Source of the DNA: Alopecurus myosuroides
Lineage: Eukaryota; Streptophyta; Magnoliopsida; Poales; Poaceae
Assembly: GCA_028641055.1 (NCBI GenBank)
Contig: CM054060.1
Coordinates: 205,864,445-205,928,444, forward strand
Reading direction: 5' to 3'
Length of the DNA stretch: 64,000 bases
The stretch's first letter is position 1; each line of letters begins with the position of its first letter. The notes under the pieces are model-generated. The model searched no databases. It was not told the DNA's origin and saw only the letters and a program-made list of their open reading frames with translations. A program made the position numbers and the translations under genes. Positions 1-11,133 of this stretch are shown here, one piece after another.

Positions 1-57
1 AGGTACCGGCGTTCGAGGAGGTCGTCTCCGACGAGGAGTCTGAGGTGCTTCCCTAAA

Positions 58-679
58 CATATATATATATATATATCTAGCCCTAGTTTAGTATTGAAGA
101 TCCAATGGTTTGTAGAGACATGCAAGCAAGTTGGATCTGGAGACGGGGATTCTACATATGCAACTGCGAACCCAGCGCCCCCTATTACCCAGCGGTCGGA
201 ACAATGTAGTTGAAGTTTATTTCATAGAAAAAAAATACACATTAAGCCTTGTAGCTGACTGTTTGCCCGGGCTTGAATCTATTCCCAGGTCCGCTAATGA
301 TTTTAGGTCCTGGATTCTAGAGCTTGTAGAATAGAGCGATTGGTATATGCAAGTTAGGAATTAGCTATACATGATTTTGATGCTATTTTGTCTATTTGCA
401 AGTTATATCGTCCATTAACTAGGAATTAGCTATACATGATTCGAATGTGGGCATAAATTTTAGGCTTGTTATTACATATTAAGTCCATTAACTAACTGCA
501 TATATGTGGTACCATTTATGTTCTGCTTAAATTTTTGTATGCTATTTAAGCAAAGATTGATGTCATTAGTTTATCAATGGCATGGTTATTTGATTTAAAC
601 TAGTGTTAGTACGTGCATTTTAAAAATGACCTAGAATTGGAGTGTGGTGCTAATTTTTGTTTCATTTCTAATTTGAAGC
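58..679. other. AT-rich non-coding stretch
   Basis: It starts with a TA microsatellite (60-76). A short phrase 'aggaattagctatacatgatt' like (354-373 and 419-439) occurs twice. I see no gene. It could be an intron between the short frame ending at 56 and the zf-XS fragment. Confidence 0.4.
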
Positions 680-1010
680 ATTCCGATGCCCGCGTATCAT
701 CTGACAAGGAGTCCCGCGATGCTAAGAGCAGACATGTTCTTAGGAAGCTGCAGAATGGGCATATTAGGTACCGTCGTCGCGCCGGCATGCTGTTCTGCCC
801 CTTCTGCCGCAGGAACATTGACACGAGCATCGTCAGCATGAAAGCGGCATTGGACGTGGCTCGGAAAACCGCATGCCCGCTGTTAGGGCCAAGCACGCTG
901 CCTACGGTGTCTTCCTAAAGAAGTTGCTCGCGCGCAATATCCGCTTAGGGCTCGCGCATCCCCATCTGAACACCAATCACCAGGACAGGAATCCTTGGAG
1001 GAGCCAGTAA
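680..1010 (+). pseudogene. zf-XS (C2H2) domain gene fragment, frameshifted
   Basis: The first frame ends in FCPFC (Cys codons at 796 and 805). A second frame then reads QHESGIGRG, followed by RAKHAAYGVFLKKLL (His codons at 837 and 894), and ends at TAA 1008-1010. This C-X2-C .. H .. H layout with HxSGxG and a KH(A)A(Y/L) helix resembles the zf-XS zinc finger that precedes XS domains in SGS3/FDM-like plant RNA-silencing proteins. The Cys and His halves are in different frames, so the domain is broken by an indel between about 810 and 835. The start may follow an intron ending in ag near 679. A short frame ending EEVVSDEESEVLP-stop at 3-56 could be an upstream exon end, but this is weak. No XS domain is visible. 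It is probably a fragment carried by the CACTA element. Confidence 0.45.
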
Positions 1011-1542
1011 TGCTGTCGCTTGTGCCGAATGCATGAACTTAATTTGAATAGTTGTGCTACTAGATAATGTTCTGGTTTGGACAAGTAGTATATGTAAGAA
1101 CTTTATTAGTATTGTGGAAGAATTCCTCGTGTGTGTAAGAATTTAAGTACTATATATGTAGTACTTCTATACTATGTTGTTTCAGCCGATCATGTTTTTA
1201 GGATGCCTAAATATTATATAACTTAGTAATAAGTGGATGTGTCACGTCCATTTAGTACTCGATCATGCCCAATAAGCCAATCCTTGTCGAAAACTCGTTG
1301 ATCTGATGGATCAATGGTTTTTAATTCTTCATTTAATTAGTAGAAAGTAAAGAACTAATGGTAAGAATGCAACCTTTTTCGTATTAGCAAAGATTTACAT
1401 TTGAAAAACCTTCAATTTATGGGACAACATGCCACAATTGGCAGCTATAGCCCATTGTACCCTAATTAACACATAGACCCTCAATTTTAAAAAATTCACA
1501 TGCAAACCTAACATCTACACGCCTAAATTACGACCGCTAACA
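1011..1542. other. non-coding, no gene seen
   Basis: AT-rich sequence with no open frame of note and no recognised repeat. It turns into a GC-rich CpG-containing stretch at about 1530, before the gene model at 1958. Confidence 0.4.
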
Positions 1543-1668
1543 GCCGGGCGCGCGCTAAAAAACAAAACAGTCTCACACGGGGTCCCACTCGTTAGCGTCA
1601 TAGCCGCGCGCGCGCTAAATCTTCACCGAAACAGCCTCACACGGGGTCCTACTCGTCAGCGTCACAGG
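1543..1668. repeat. 60-bp tandem duplication, GC-rich
   Basis: Two adjacent diverged copies (starting near 1543 and 1603) each carry gccg(g/c)gcgcgcgctaaa, then cagcctcacacggggtcc-like sequence and cgt(c/t)agcgtca. The block lies about 300 bases upstream of the gene model's ATG and may be part of its promoter or 5' UTR. Confidence 0.6.
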
Positions 1669-1957
1669 CCGCCGCACTCCCTCGCCCACTCTCGGCTACT
1701 TTCCCACTGAAAGGGATAACTCTGCCCCCCCCCCAAAAAAAACCAGTGCCTCCACTTCGCCCACTGGGCGCGACTATCACGGCGGCGCCCTCCCTAGCTT
1801 CCCCGTCCTCACCGACATCCTCAACCAATGACTGGTAAGTGTTGGTTGCCTCCCTTCCCTTCCTCAACCAAACGATTCGATCTAGTTTAGATGACGGCGG
1901 ATCTAGGTTAGATGCCGGAGGCCATCGTCGTTGACGTGTTTTAGGTCACCACCAGCC

Positions 1958-3594
1958 ATGGATTTAGCTCACGCTACCGTCACAGGTATCTCAAAGATCG
2001 CTTCCCCCACCCAGATGGAGATCCACATGAACAAGGCCTTGGAGCTCGCAAGGCCCCCTGTTCTTCGGATCCCCAAGGTAAATACTAGTATATAAATTAG
2101 TATCTCCTTTCGCCTTCGTAGCTACTTGTTTGATTTTTCTTATTTTCATATTTGGCTGTAGCACTCTAGTCGAGGGTGTAGCTTCTGCACCATGTCTCCT
2201 TATCCTTATGGAACTCGTAACTGGATGGAGGCGCGTGGCATTCTGGTTAATGGAGTTGGTAAAATTCCAACTCGGGAGGTAAATGTTCTACGATCTCATT
2301 AATTTCGTTTTGTGCTTATTAGTATGATGCTACTTTTCTTGTTTTCCATTGCTAAACATATGTGCTTGATACATGTGCCAATGATTAAAGCGTGCACTCG
2401 ATCTTGATGAGATCATCGAGCATTTTACCTAGTGTTGTGTACAACCACATTGGTTCTGCATCTTCCTTGGTAAAATGTTCGATGATCTCATAAATTTTTT
2501 TGTCCTTATTAGTATGAGGCTACTTTTCTTGTTTTCAGTTGCTAAACATCTATGCTTTATACGTGTGCCAATGATTAAACTGTGCACTCGATCTTGTTGA
2601 GATCATCGAGCATTTTACCTAGTGTTGTGTACAAGCACATTGGTTCTGCATCTTCCTTGGTAAAATGTTCTACGATCTCATTAATTTTGTTTTGTGCTTA
2701 TTAGTATGAGGCTACTTTTCTTGTTTTCCATGGCTAAACATCTGTGCTTGATACATGTGCCAATGATTAAATTGTGCACTCGATCTTGATGAGATCATCG
2801 AGCATTTACCTAGTGTTGTGTACAACCACATTGGTTCTGCATCTTCCTTGGTAAATGTTCGATGATCTCATTAATTTTATTTTGTGCTTATTAGTATGAG
2901 GCTAATTTTCTTGCTTTCCATTGCTTTTGGATCCACAGGAATGCCTTTTGGATCCATAGGAATGCTTTTGGATCCATAGGAATGCCTTTGGAATGTTCGA
3001 TGATCCATAGGATTCTTTCCTAAGGATTGCCTTTGGATCAAAGGAATGACACCTACAAAATTCCTATGGATTGTATTCCTACACCCAATTTCAGCACAGT
3101 CTAATCATCGGTTCCTCTATTTTTTAATCCTATGATCCAAAGAAGCCCTTATACGTGTGCCAATGATTAAACTGTCTCTACCAATGATTAATATGCAGCA
3201 ATGTGTCTAGCAGTTTGGCTACTATAACAAATAGCATGCAGAACAAGTTCAGTTGTGCCTCATTTTACTATAGTAGGTAAATCTGTCAGAATTATTGCGT
3301 GTCATTTGTATGTACCATGGTTGGCAATGAGGCTCACTATTACACTTTTATTTGTTTTGTTGCATGTGCCGATGATTAGACTGTGCTGATGGTTGGCCTT
3401 GTAGTTGATGATGTGCTAAACATGTATGATGCCTTTTTTTGTAGGGTTTGCGAACCTGTGGTTGTGGCTTCAGAATGGATGGATCAATGGGAGAAGTGAT
3501 GTGGAACAATTGCATGTGCCTTTGGAGAGCATTGAGGACGCTGAAAAGTGACGTGGAACCTGTGGATGTGCCTTTGGAATGGATTGGTGACTAG
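1958..3594 (+). CDS. three-exon gene model, unknown small Cys-containing protein
   Basis: I do not recognise the family. Three exons join in one phase with canonical sites. Exon 1 is 1958-2077 (ATG to CCCAAG|gtaaat), exon 2 is 2162-2278 (ag|CAC to CGGGAG|gtaaat), and exon 3 is 3445-3594 (tttttttgtag|GGT to TAG). The product would be 128 residues: basic and hydrophilic, with CSFC early in exon 2 and CGCG early in exon 3, no signal peptide, no membrane segment. Intron 2 (about 1.17 kb) holds a tandem array and a MITE. Each splice junction keeps the frame, which is unlikely by chance for all three, but expression is unproven. It lies inside the proposed CACTA element, so it may be a captured host gene or an element-encoded accessory gene. 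A different start or extra 5' exons are possible. Confidence 0.4.
2280..3185. repeat. 190-bp tandem array with internal hairpin, interrupted
   Basis: Near-identical units begin at 2280, 2471, 2661 and 2852 (period 190-191). The fourth breaks at about 2932 and resumes at 3149 (ttatacgtgtgccaatg). In each unit gatgagatcatcgagcattt is followed about 45 bases later by its near-complement (aaatgttcgatgatctcatt), so each unit can fold into a stem of roughly 23 bp. The array lies in intron 2 of the gene model. Confidence 0.85.
2932..3148. mobile_element. Tourist-like (PIF/Harbinger) MITE, rearranged left end
   Basis: The right end reads ..cctatgatccaaagaagccc followed by tta, giving gggcttctttggatcatagg on the other strand, a common grass Tourist-type terminus next to a TTA target. 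The interior phrase aatgacacctacaaaattcc is typical of this MITE group as I remember it. The left end carries three local copies of tttggatccataggaatg. The sequence on both sides belongs to the 190-bp array, so this is an insertion into it. Confidence 0.5.
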
Positions 3595-3660
3595 GAAAAG
3601 TGACGTGGAACCTATGGATGTGCCTTCGGAATGGGTGGATCAGTAGGAAAAAGTGACGTG
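3471..3660. repeat. roughly 60-bp imperfect tandem repeats across exon 3
   Basis: Phrases of the type gaaaagtgacgtggaacct, gtggatgtgcctttggaatgg occur three times in succession (about 3475, 3540 and 3597), the first more diverged. The last coding codons of exon 3 lie in the second copy, so the C-terminus of the model is repeat-derived. Confidence 0.6.
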
Positions 3661-3785
3661 AACCGTATCGATGAGAAACTATTTAGTTTATGATGTGCAC
3701 CTGTTTAGATGTTGAGGTGCACATGTTGTGATGTGAACCCTATCGATGACATGAAACTATTTAGTTAATGATGTGAGCCTGTTGC

Positions 3786-3901
3786 GATGATGGCGGGTAA
3801 CCTTTGTGATGCTGGTGTGAACTGGTGTTAATTCTAGTTATTATAAATCTCCTTGTTGTGATGATGGCGGGTAACCTTTGTGATGCTGGTGTGAACTGGT
3901 G
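3786..3901. repeat. 42-bp direct duplication, 74-bp period
   Basis: The block starting gatgatggcgggtaaccttt occurs at 3786-3827 and again, essentially unchanged, at 3860-3901. Non-coding, within the CACTA element. Confidence 0.85.
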
Positions 3902-4250
3902 AACTGACAGCTGGGCCCGTGCAAAAAAACGTTAGGAACAACCGAGAGAGAGGTCGTTGCCGGTCAAAGCAGTCAAACATGGCAGGATGCGTGTGTCCGA
4001 TGAAAATTCGCGACGTTCTACGTGACCAAGCCAATTTCTTCGAAGGTAACTGGGCTCTTAGTGGGCTACTGGGCCGGAGAGGAAAATCCGCGACGTAAAA
4101 GTAGCAAAAAGTCGGGCAAAACCAGTATGCGACGGACCAAACAAATACGTCGAGAGCAAACTCCACTTTTCAGCCATTCGCGACGGAAACGCTCGACATT
4201 ATCAAAACGTTCCGCTCAAAACGTTCTGGATCGCACGGAATTTGGTAGTG

Positions 4251-4622
4251 AGAAGACCAAAGAAGCATTGAGAAAACAGGAAGACATGTAGCTGAGAGAG
4301 TTAACAAGAAGAGGAAGGAGGTACTATTTCAGCCAGGAGATTTGGTGTGGGTGCATTTTCGCAAGGATAGGTTTCCCACATTGCGCAAGTCCAAGTTGGT
4401 GCCAAGAGGTGCTGGTCCATATAAGGTGCTTCAGAAGATAAATGATAATGCCTACAAGATTGATCTTCCTAGTGATGAGTTTGGTGTGAGTAATTCTTTC
4501 AATGTGGCTGATCTATCACCATACCATGGAGAGGACCTTGATGCGTCGAGGACGACGCCTTTTCAAGGGGGGAGGGGGAGGATGATGAGGACATCCTTAG
4601 TTCTTCTACACTTTCTCCATTG
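4251..4622 (+). pseudogene. pol: element X: Ty3/gypsy integrase C-terminus (GPY/F)
   Basis: After the CACTA end the frame reads EKTKEALRKQEDM, then a frameshift near 4290 (extra t after the ATG), then KKRKEVLFQPGDLVWVHF, GAGPYKVLQKINDNAYKIDL and NSFNVADLSPYHGEDLDASR. This is the integrase C-terminal GPY/F module, matching the minus-strand copy in element A at 42641-43100. A second frameshift falls in the G-rich polypurine tract near 4570; in the other phase GEDDEDI continues into the LTR. The upstream part of pol is missing because the CACTA element interrupts it, and the rest should lie beyond the window. Confidence 0.85.
4566..4582 (+). other. polypurine tract of element X
   Basis: A run of G and A (aaggggggagggggagga) directly precedes the LTR start TGATGAGGACATCC at 4583. 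It is the usual primer site for plus-strand DNA synthesis and lies inside the coding frame. Confidence 0.8.
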
Positions 4623-4987
4623 AGGATGTTGCTGTTCAAGATAAATCAAATAAAGTGAGAATTGGACCAATGACAAGATCAAGAACTAAACTAGTAGAAC
4701 AACAGGGTTGTTGATAACACAAGCATGGATGGAGGTGCACATCAAGAGGATCTGGAAAACAAGTGCTACAAGGTGGAAAACAAACATGACAAGCTGGAAA
4801 ACAAATGCTACATGGTGGAAAACAAGCCTATACATAGAGAGGAACAAGAGGGAGATGTTTTCCACAAGGAGCATGAGAGAGGGGGCGCACAACACAATGT
4901 TGCTGCGCCTATTAGCGGTTTGTATCAAGTTGGTTCGAGTCCAAACTCAGTTTAAGTCGTGTCCTAGTCGGTTTAGGTGGTGCTTGC

Positions 4988-7900
4988 TGGTACGTCCATT
5001 TTGCATCACTATTTTATATCATAATTTTATTTTATTCATCGATATATTTTATGTTATGATGCATCCCTTATGTTATTTTATCTTATTTTGCATGTTTCAT
5101 AATTTTTGGAGAATAAACACCGGGACCAGAGATCTGATGGAAAAAAGCACCATAGAGATACTATATTTCAGAAGATTAGAAGAAGAAGGGGGACATCCGG
5201 GGTGTCTTAGAAGTCCAGAGGAGGAGTCCAGCCAGAAGGAGAGCCAGAGGGGGGCCACCAGGGGTCCACACCATGAGGTGGTGTGCCTTCTGGCTGCGCC
5301 ACCAAGTAGTGTGGCCACCCTGAAAACACCCGAGAGAAAAAGCTCTCTGGCAGGGAGAAATCTGCCGGGGAAATTCCTCTCCGGAGAGGGGAAATCACCG
5401 CCATCATCACCGTCATCACTCCGGGAATCATCAAGATCATCATCATCATCACCATCATCATCATCATCCACCGTCATCCCGCTGTAACAATTAGGGGCCT
5501 CTATCGTTGTTTTACATTAGATCTCTCTACAAGTGTGGATTACTTGTTAGTAGTTGATGCTTGTGAGATTTATCGATGTTTCCACTTTATGACCAGATTG
5601 TTATCATCCATTATATCACCTATTATTTTGATCCATATGACGTCCTGTGAGTAGTTCGTGTTGTTCTTGAGGACATGGGAGAAGTCAAGTTGTTAGTAGT
5701 GAAGTAATGTTGAATAATATTTAATGTTTGATATTTAAGTTGTGGTGTTATTCTCCTAGTGGTGTCATGTGAACATCGACTACATGATACTTCACCATTT
5801 ATGGGCCTAGGGGAATGCATCGTGTATTTGGCTACTAATTGTGGGGTTGCTGGAGTGACAGAAACCTAAACCCCCGTTAGGAAACCATTACACGAGGGAG
5901 CGTAGGATCCCGGAGTTTAAAGTTGTGGTTAGATTTATTTCTTAATTACTTTCTTGTAGTTGCGGATGCTTGCAAGGGGTATAATCACAAGTATGTATTA
6001 GTCTTGGATGGGATGGTACATTAGCATAGGTTCACCCACACAACACTTATCAAAACACATAATATTATTTAGCTGCATGGAACAAAAGCACTTGACAAAA
6101 ACCTCCCGTGTAGCGTTCCCACATTTAATAAAGATGGAATACCTGTGTTATTGTGCTAGTCACTGGATCAATTGCTAGCACCACAGTACAAAATGAAATA
6201 TCATGCAAATGCATCAAATTCTATTTCATCGCATGATCCAGTCTTTACAAAATAGTATTACAACTTGCATAGTCTTAGAAGACTAGCAAAAAACAAAGAT
6301 ATACAGTGGAAAACATAATAAAACATTGAGACCATCTTATTCATGTGCCACAGGCAAAACATGTTGGCGATAGTCTCGAGATCCTAAACGAAATCCTCAC
6401 TCATCTTCAGAAACATCTGCAATATGGAATATGCAGCCACAAGGGAGTCAATACAATTTAATGTATTGGCAAGTAACAATATGGTGGATATAAATGGCAA
6501 GACTAATACTATATGCTTATTTGGCTGAGTGGAGTTTTGGCTAAGTTTGCATAAAGCCAGTTTTCTCCTATCTTTTATCATAAAATAATTTCATCTATAA
6601 TAGGTATCACTGATAGAAACCAGTGAACCTTAACTAAAATTAAGGAGTACCACTGATAGAAATCAGGGAAAACTCCTACCCTTGTTCACCCATCAAAATT
6701 TTATTATGAAGTTGGCATGGTGAGATTCTTCCGTCATTCCTTGTCCACCTGCTCAAATTGTCCATAACCGGGGACACGGCTAAGATCTTAGTTTGTTGAC
6801 TTTGCAGAGTTTGTGCACTTTCACCTTTAGACTCAAATCAGCCCAAACATCCTATACACCATGAGTGCATTAAGGAAACAGAAGATTGAGATGAGATCTT
6901 TCAGAAGAAATTCCACCACTGTCTCGCTTGACCTGTTCCAACCTATACCCCCTACATCTGCTTGTCAAGCACTGGTGAGTTCATTCAACTTAGTTGATCA
7001 AGACAAAGCACATATGGCTAAAGGCTGCACGGGAAGCTACTAAACTTAGAGGGACTTATTAATCTCTTTATTCCTAGGTGTCCATCCTCAAGTGACAACC
7101 TCAAGTGGAATAACGCTTAGAAAAGGGCCCTGAGGCAACACTCAACATAAACCCATCTTTCCACTTCCACCCAGGTGTTTCATTAAACTTAGTAGTTTTA
7201 TCCTCAACATCTAAATAAAACATTTGAAGAGCATAGCAATTCTACTAAGTTCAATGTCTTCTATACTAGCAGGATATAAAAGGACGGCTACAACTACTTG
7301 GGATATTAGCATAGCATAATACTTAGATAAATTTCCTACCATGCATACTACTCAAAACTCTAGTAATGCATAATAAAAATAATAGGTAGTTGATGGTGTG
7401 TTACTTGCCTTGTTGAATTTGGTGAAGAAATCACACTCTCTTCACAAAAGATCGTTGCTCTCCGTACAATCTATTCATTGAGAACACAATAAAAAATAAA
7501 CAAACATGCTATCAAGCAAACATACAAGTGAAGAAATCATACAAAGCAACAATCATGGCAAAAGGGGTTCAACCAAGTTGGTTAGGACAAGAAGTTTTTA
7601 TATTGAAAAGATTTATCCTCTAATGGTTTAATACATTCTAAGGAATTTCCAATGGTTTACTTGGGATGGACTAGGCTAAGTTTTGTATGAGACTAACTTT
7701 ATTTTAACCATACTTGTCGAGGAAGTTCCAAGAGTTCACTAAGGATGTCTAATCTATCTCAACTATTGTAACACATAACTATGTGTAACACTTAGTCATT
7801 TTCATCAAGACATTTGAGTGATCTAAGTTAGTCCTTCCATTTTGGTTTAGGCTAGGTCTAGGTTCAACTAACTTCATAACAAAGGATATAGCAAGTTAAA

Positions 7901-10900
7901 GTCTTGGTATTTTCCATTTGGGTCAAGGGCTGGACAAAAACAACTTGTTATTCTTCAACTTGTGTGGATGGATCCAAGTCTTCACATGCTTGTCTTCTTG
8001 AAGATCATCTTCATGCTTCTATTGTAGTCTTTTCCTTGGATGGATTCTTCTCTTGATATTGGTAGATTTCTTCATGGCTTTCACTTCACTAATTTGGTTT
8101 GGGTATGGGATGGGCACAAAAAACCACTAAGTCAAGAGAAAGAAAATAAGAAGAGAGATAGAAAGAGAGAGGGAGATTTTTCTTCTGGATTTCTTCACAC
8201 TTGTACTTCCCTGAGTTGCTTCTAGTGGTGGAGTCTTTTCTTCAAAACTTCTTCATTGATCTTCCTTGTAGCTCTTCATGTTGCCACCAAGTTGAAAGTG
8301 TAGTACCTTCGTGTTCTTGCGTCTTGTTTTCCATTTGCTAACTTTGATGGATTCTTGAAGCGAGAATAGGGAGATGGAGGAGTAGATAGAAAACTATAGT
8401 ACTAGTGTTTTAGGTTCACTACTTGGTATCTTATATGTTTTACATACTAGGTACTTGGTCTTGGATTCAAAATGTCCACAACAAACAATGGTAGAAAGAA
8501 AAGAAACAAAATCTAAGGCATGATCAACTAGTGGTTCACTAAGATGGATTTTTTGGTCCAACTTACAAGGAAATGGTTCAAGGTTTTCCAAAAGGCTTAG
8601 GTACTGATTTCTCTGGTTCAAGGTTACCAAAAGGAGCAATTTTGCTTAAGGGAACATATTCTAATTATTTATAGAATTAAATCTATGTCAAAAATACTCA
8701 AATAGACAACTTAATTCTAAATTATGTTTTAATTTGATCATAAAATTATTTTGGGATAGAGGGTATGAAAATACACATCCTAAGGTTTCCAAATATATTT
8801 TATTTGCAATTTTTGGATTTGTAGAATTTAAATTATACCAAAATTCATCAAACAAGCATATTTAAATTTGATCCAATTTAAGTTTGTCAAATTTGAATTT
8901 GAACAGTGCTAATAGTTTCTACACATTATGGGGATTTCAAAAAGTCCAAGATTGCTAAATTTGGCCTTATGGATAAAAAGTTACGATGTTTGCAAGTTGC
9001 AGGGACTAAACTGCAAAATTGCCAATTAATTCCAGCGGGAGAAAATTGAATTTAAGGGCTGGCCACGTGGAAGCTCCTGATTGGACAGGGATGCTGACTG
9101 GGCTGCTGCGTGGCATGCTAACTATGTAGGTGACATGGATAAGTCATTGGATCTGGGCCGTCAGATCCAGATCCAACGATAGCATACCTCTTGGGCTAGA
9201 TTTAATCCTACGCGTCCGATTTGGATCAAACGGCTAGAGGGCTAGGTTTACCTCGAGCTGCAGGAGAGGTGGCCGGAAAATGTCGGGGCGGCGGTGCGCT
9301 GCTCGGGACCTCGCCGGCGTTGGCACTCTGGTCTCCTCTTGCTCATCCGGGTAGTCTACGGGTCTCGGGAGACCATGGCGACGAAGAAGGTGACCACGGC
9401 GCGGGCTCGCGCTTCCTGGGACAGCACCTACGCGCAGACGGAGTGGTTCGGTCTCCGGCGGCATCGGGTGGATAGCAGCGACGATACGGAGAGTCCCGGA
9501 GCCGGAAGAGGGTACGGGGAGGATCAGCGCGTAAACGCGAGTCTTCTTGCGTCGACGTAGCTCTCCAGCGGAGCTCCATTTGGCGGCGCGGTGGACTCCC
9601 GACGAGGATGCAGTGAGGAACTCCGGTGAGCTCGGCGCGACGATTTGGCTGCAAAACAAATTCGCCCAAGTGGTCACAGAGATGCCACATGACATGGAGA
9701 AGAGACAGGGATAGAAAGTGGAGGAGAGGACCTGGCTGGTCGCCGGAATCGAAGAAAATGGGCCGCGGGCAGGAGCTTTTCCGGCGAGGAAATCCGAGAG
9801 GGTGGGGGCATGAAATCTAATGGTAGCAGAGGGGAAATGACGAGGCATTGGAGGGATTTAAGGGGCAGGAAACGCCACATCAATTGGTGCCTTAAAACTC
9901 GCGAATCAATGGGATTAAAATCGGGAAGAAACTGTAGAGGGAGGTTGATGACGAGCTGACGTCATCATGGCGTCATCACATTTTTTTCTTTCCTTTTTCT
10001 TTTATTTCCTGTTTTTAATATCTTTAGTTTTAATAATCCAATTGACCTCAAATTAATTTCTAGAAATTTGTAAAAATAATATCTTTCTGTTTAGAACATT
10101 GTTATAAAAATTTGAACACATTTCACTTTTTATATTTTTGAAAATATAATTAATTACTAATAGTACTTAATGTATATTTTTAAATTAGAAAAATAATAAA
10201 ATGAGGTTTTGATTAAAAAAATTCAGAGACAATAAACATGTCAAAAAATATTTTTTAACGTCATTTCACATCATTTTCATATTTTTATAAACTTAACATT
10301 TCAGTGATTTACTAATAGTAACTTAATTCCATTTTTAAAGTAGAAAATTAAATAAATATAAAAGTGGATTACATAAAATTTAGAAAACTCCTCAAGCTTT
10401 AATATTGTTTTCAAGTCCTAATTTATGTTATTTTCAAATCAAAACATTTTATGAATACCACTTTATGTTTAAAACTTGGAATGACATTTGGATAACAATA
10501 TAAATTGTTGTTATTCTCATAAAATAATTTTGAGGCATAGGAACTGTTAGAGGTAATAATTATATGGTTTGAAATGCTATAAAACATTATTCAAAGTAAT
10601 ATTTGATTTGAAAACATGTTATAAAATAAGGTTTTCTAAGAGAAAACAATTTCTTTGAATAAGGAATATTTATGTTGAATTGGCTTTTAGGGATTATGGA
10701 ATATAGGTATAATGGATTCTTAATTTCAATTTTCATTGAGTTATGTATTGTTTCTTGCTTCTCATTTGGTTTTTGGTGACTTGCATAACACGAAAACAAA
10801 AAGTTTTAAATTTTTGTGATTTTTGCATTTTCCAAAAAACAGGGATGTTACATCCCGTGTGTCCTCGAGAACGTTTGTTAATCATAAGTAAACCCACCGG

Positions 10901-11133
10901 ATTTTCCTTTGCTGAAGAAAGGATTGGGACACTTGCTGCAATTATTACTACTGCATTTTATTTACTCGCACTTTATTTATCTGCAATATCAAAAACCCCT
11001 ACAAATCTATCTTTCAGTATTTACAGTTATTCCTTCATCGAAATTGCTTGTCAACACCTTCTGCTCCTTGTTGGGTTCGACACTCTTATTTATCGAAAGT
11101 ACTACGATACACCCCTATACTTGTGGGTCATCA
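4988..11133 (+). mobile_element. Sabrina-like (Athila lineage) solo LTR, interrupted
   Basis: It starts TGGTACGTCCATTTTGCATC and ends ..CTTGTGGGTCATCA, as I recall for Sabrina-type Triticeae LTRs. Flanks are cttgc (4983-4987) and cttgt (11134-11138), a 5-bp target duplication with one change. Removing giant LTR G1 leaves about 1.4 kb, a normal length for such an LTR. No internal domain accompanies it, so it is a solo LTR. It contains a (TCA)n stretch (5398-5475), and long open frames across 4708-5487 arise from this composition and are not genes. Confidence 0.85.
6109..10852 (-). mobile_element. giant solo LTR G1 (4744 bp, Sukkula/LARD-like)
   Basis: Termini are TGTAGCGTTCCC and GGGATGTTACA (TG..CA), with a perfect 5-bp duplication tcccg at 6104-6108 and 10853-10857 inside the Sabrina-like LTR. 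It matches G3 (56697-61404) in reverse orientation along its length. I see no direct repeat between its ends, no PBS and no polyprotein. It therefore looks like a single very long LTR, as in LARD elements such as barley Sukkula (named for comparison only). The minus strand holds a GC-rich island (9230-9880) with a TATA-like ccttaaat just upstream. The rest is AT-rich and non-coding. Confidence 0.75.

Larger units (their letters stand above)
1..4250. mobile_element. CACTA-type DNA transposon, interior and right end
   Basis: The right end at 4250 reads ..tttggtagtg; its complement starts CACTACCAAATTCCG, the usual CACTA terminus. Before it lie short subterminal repeats around a cgcgacg core (near 4010, 4088, 4130 and 4179), another CACTA hallmark. 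The next 3 bases (aga, 4251-4253) fit a 3-bp target duplication, after which an interrupted gypsy pol frame resumes. I see no left terminus in 1-4250, so it probably lies before the window. No TNP2-like transposase is visible. Membership of the whole stretch is inferred from the right end and the change of sequence at 4250. Confidence 0.6.

Noticed and set aside
5097..5477. Asp-rich frame on the minus strand
   Set aside because: Translation of the (TCA)n/(ATC)n microsatellite in an LTR, not a protein.
4708..5487. 259-codon open frame on the plus strand
   Set aside because: It crosses from the X LTR (ENK repeat) into the Sabrina-like LTR across a target duplication, and its end is a (TCA)n serine run. 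It is an insertion artefact.
9234..9848. 204-codon minus-strand frame in G1
   Set aside because: Lies in the GC island of a giant LTR. The matching frame in G3 is not conserved at protein level, so it is a composition effect.
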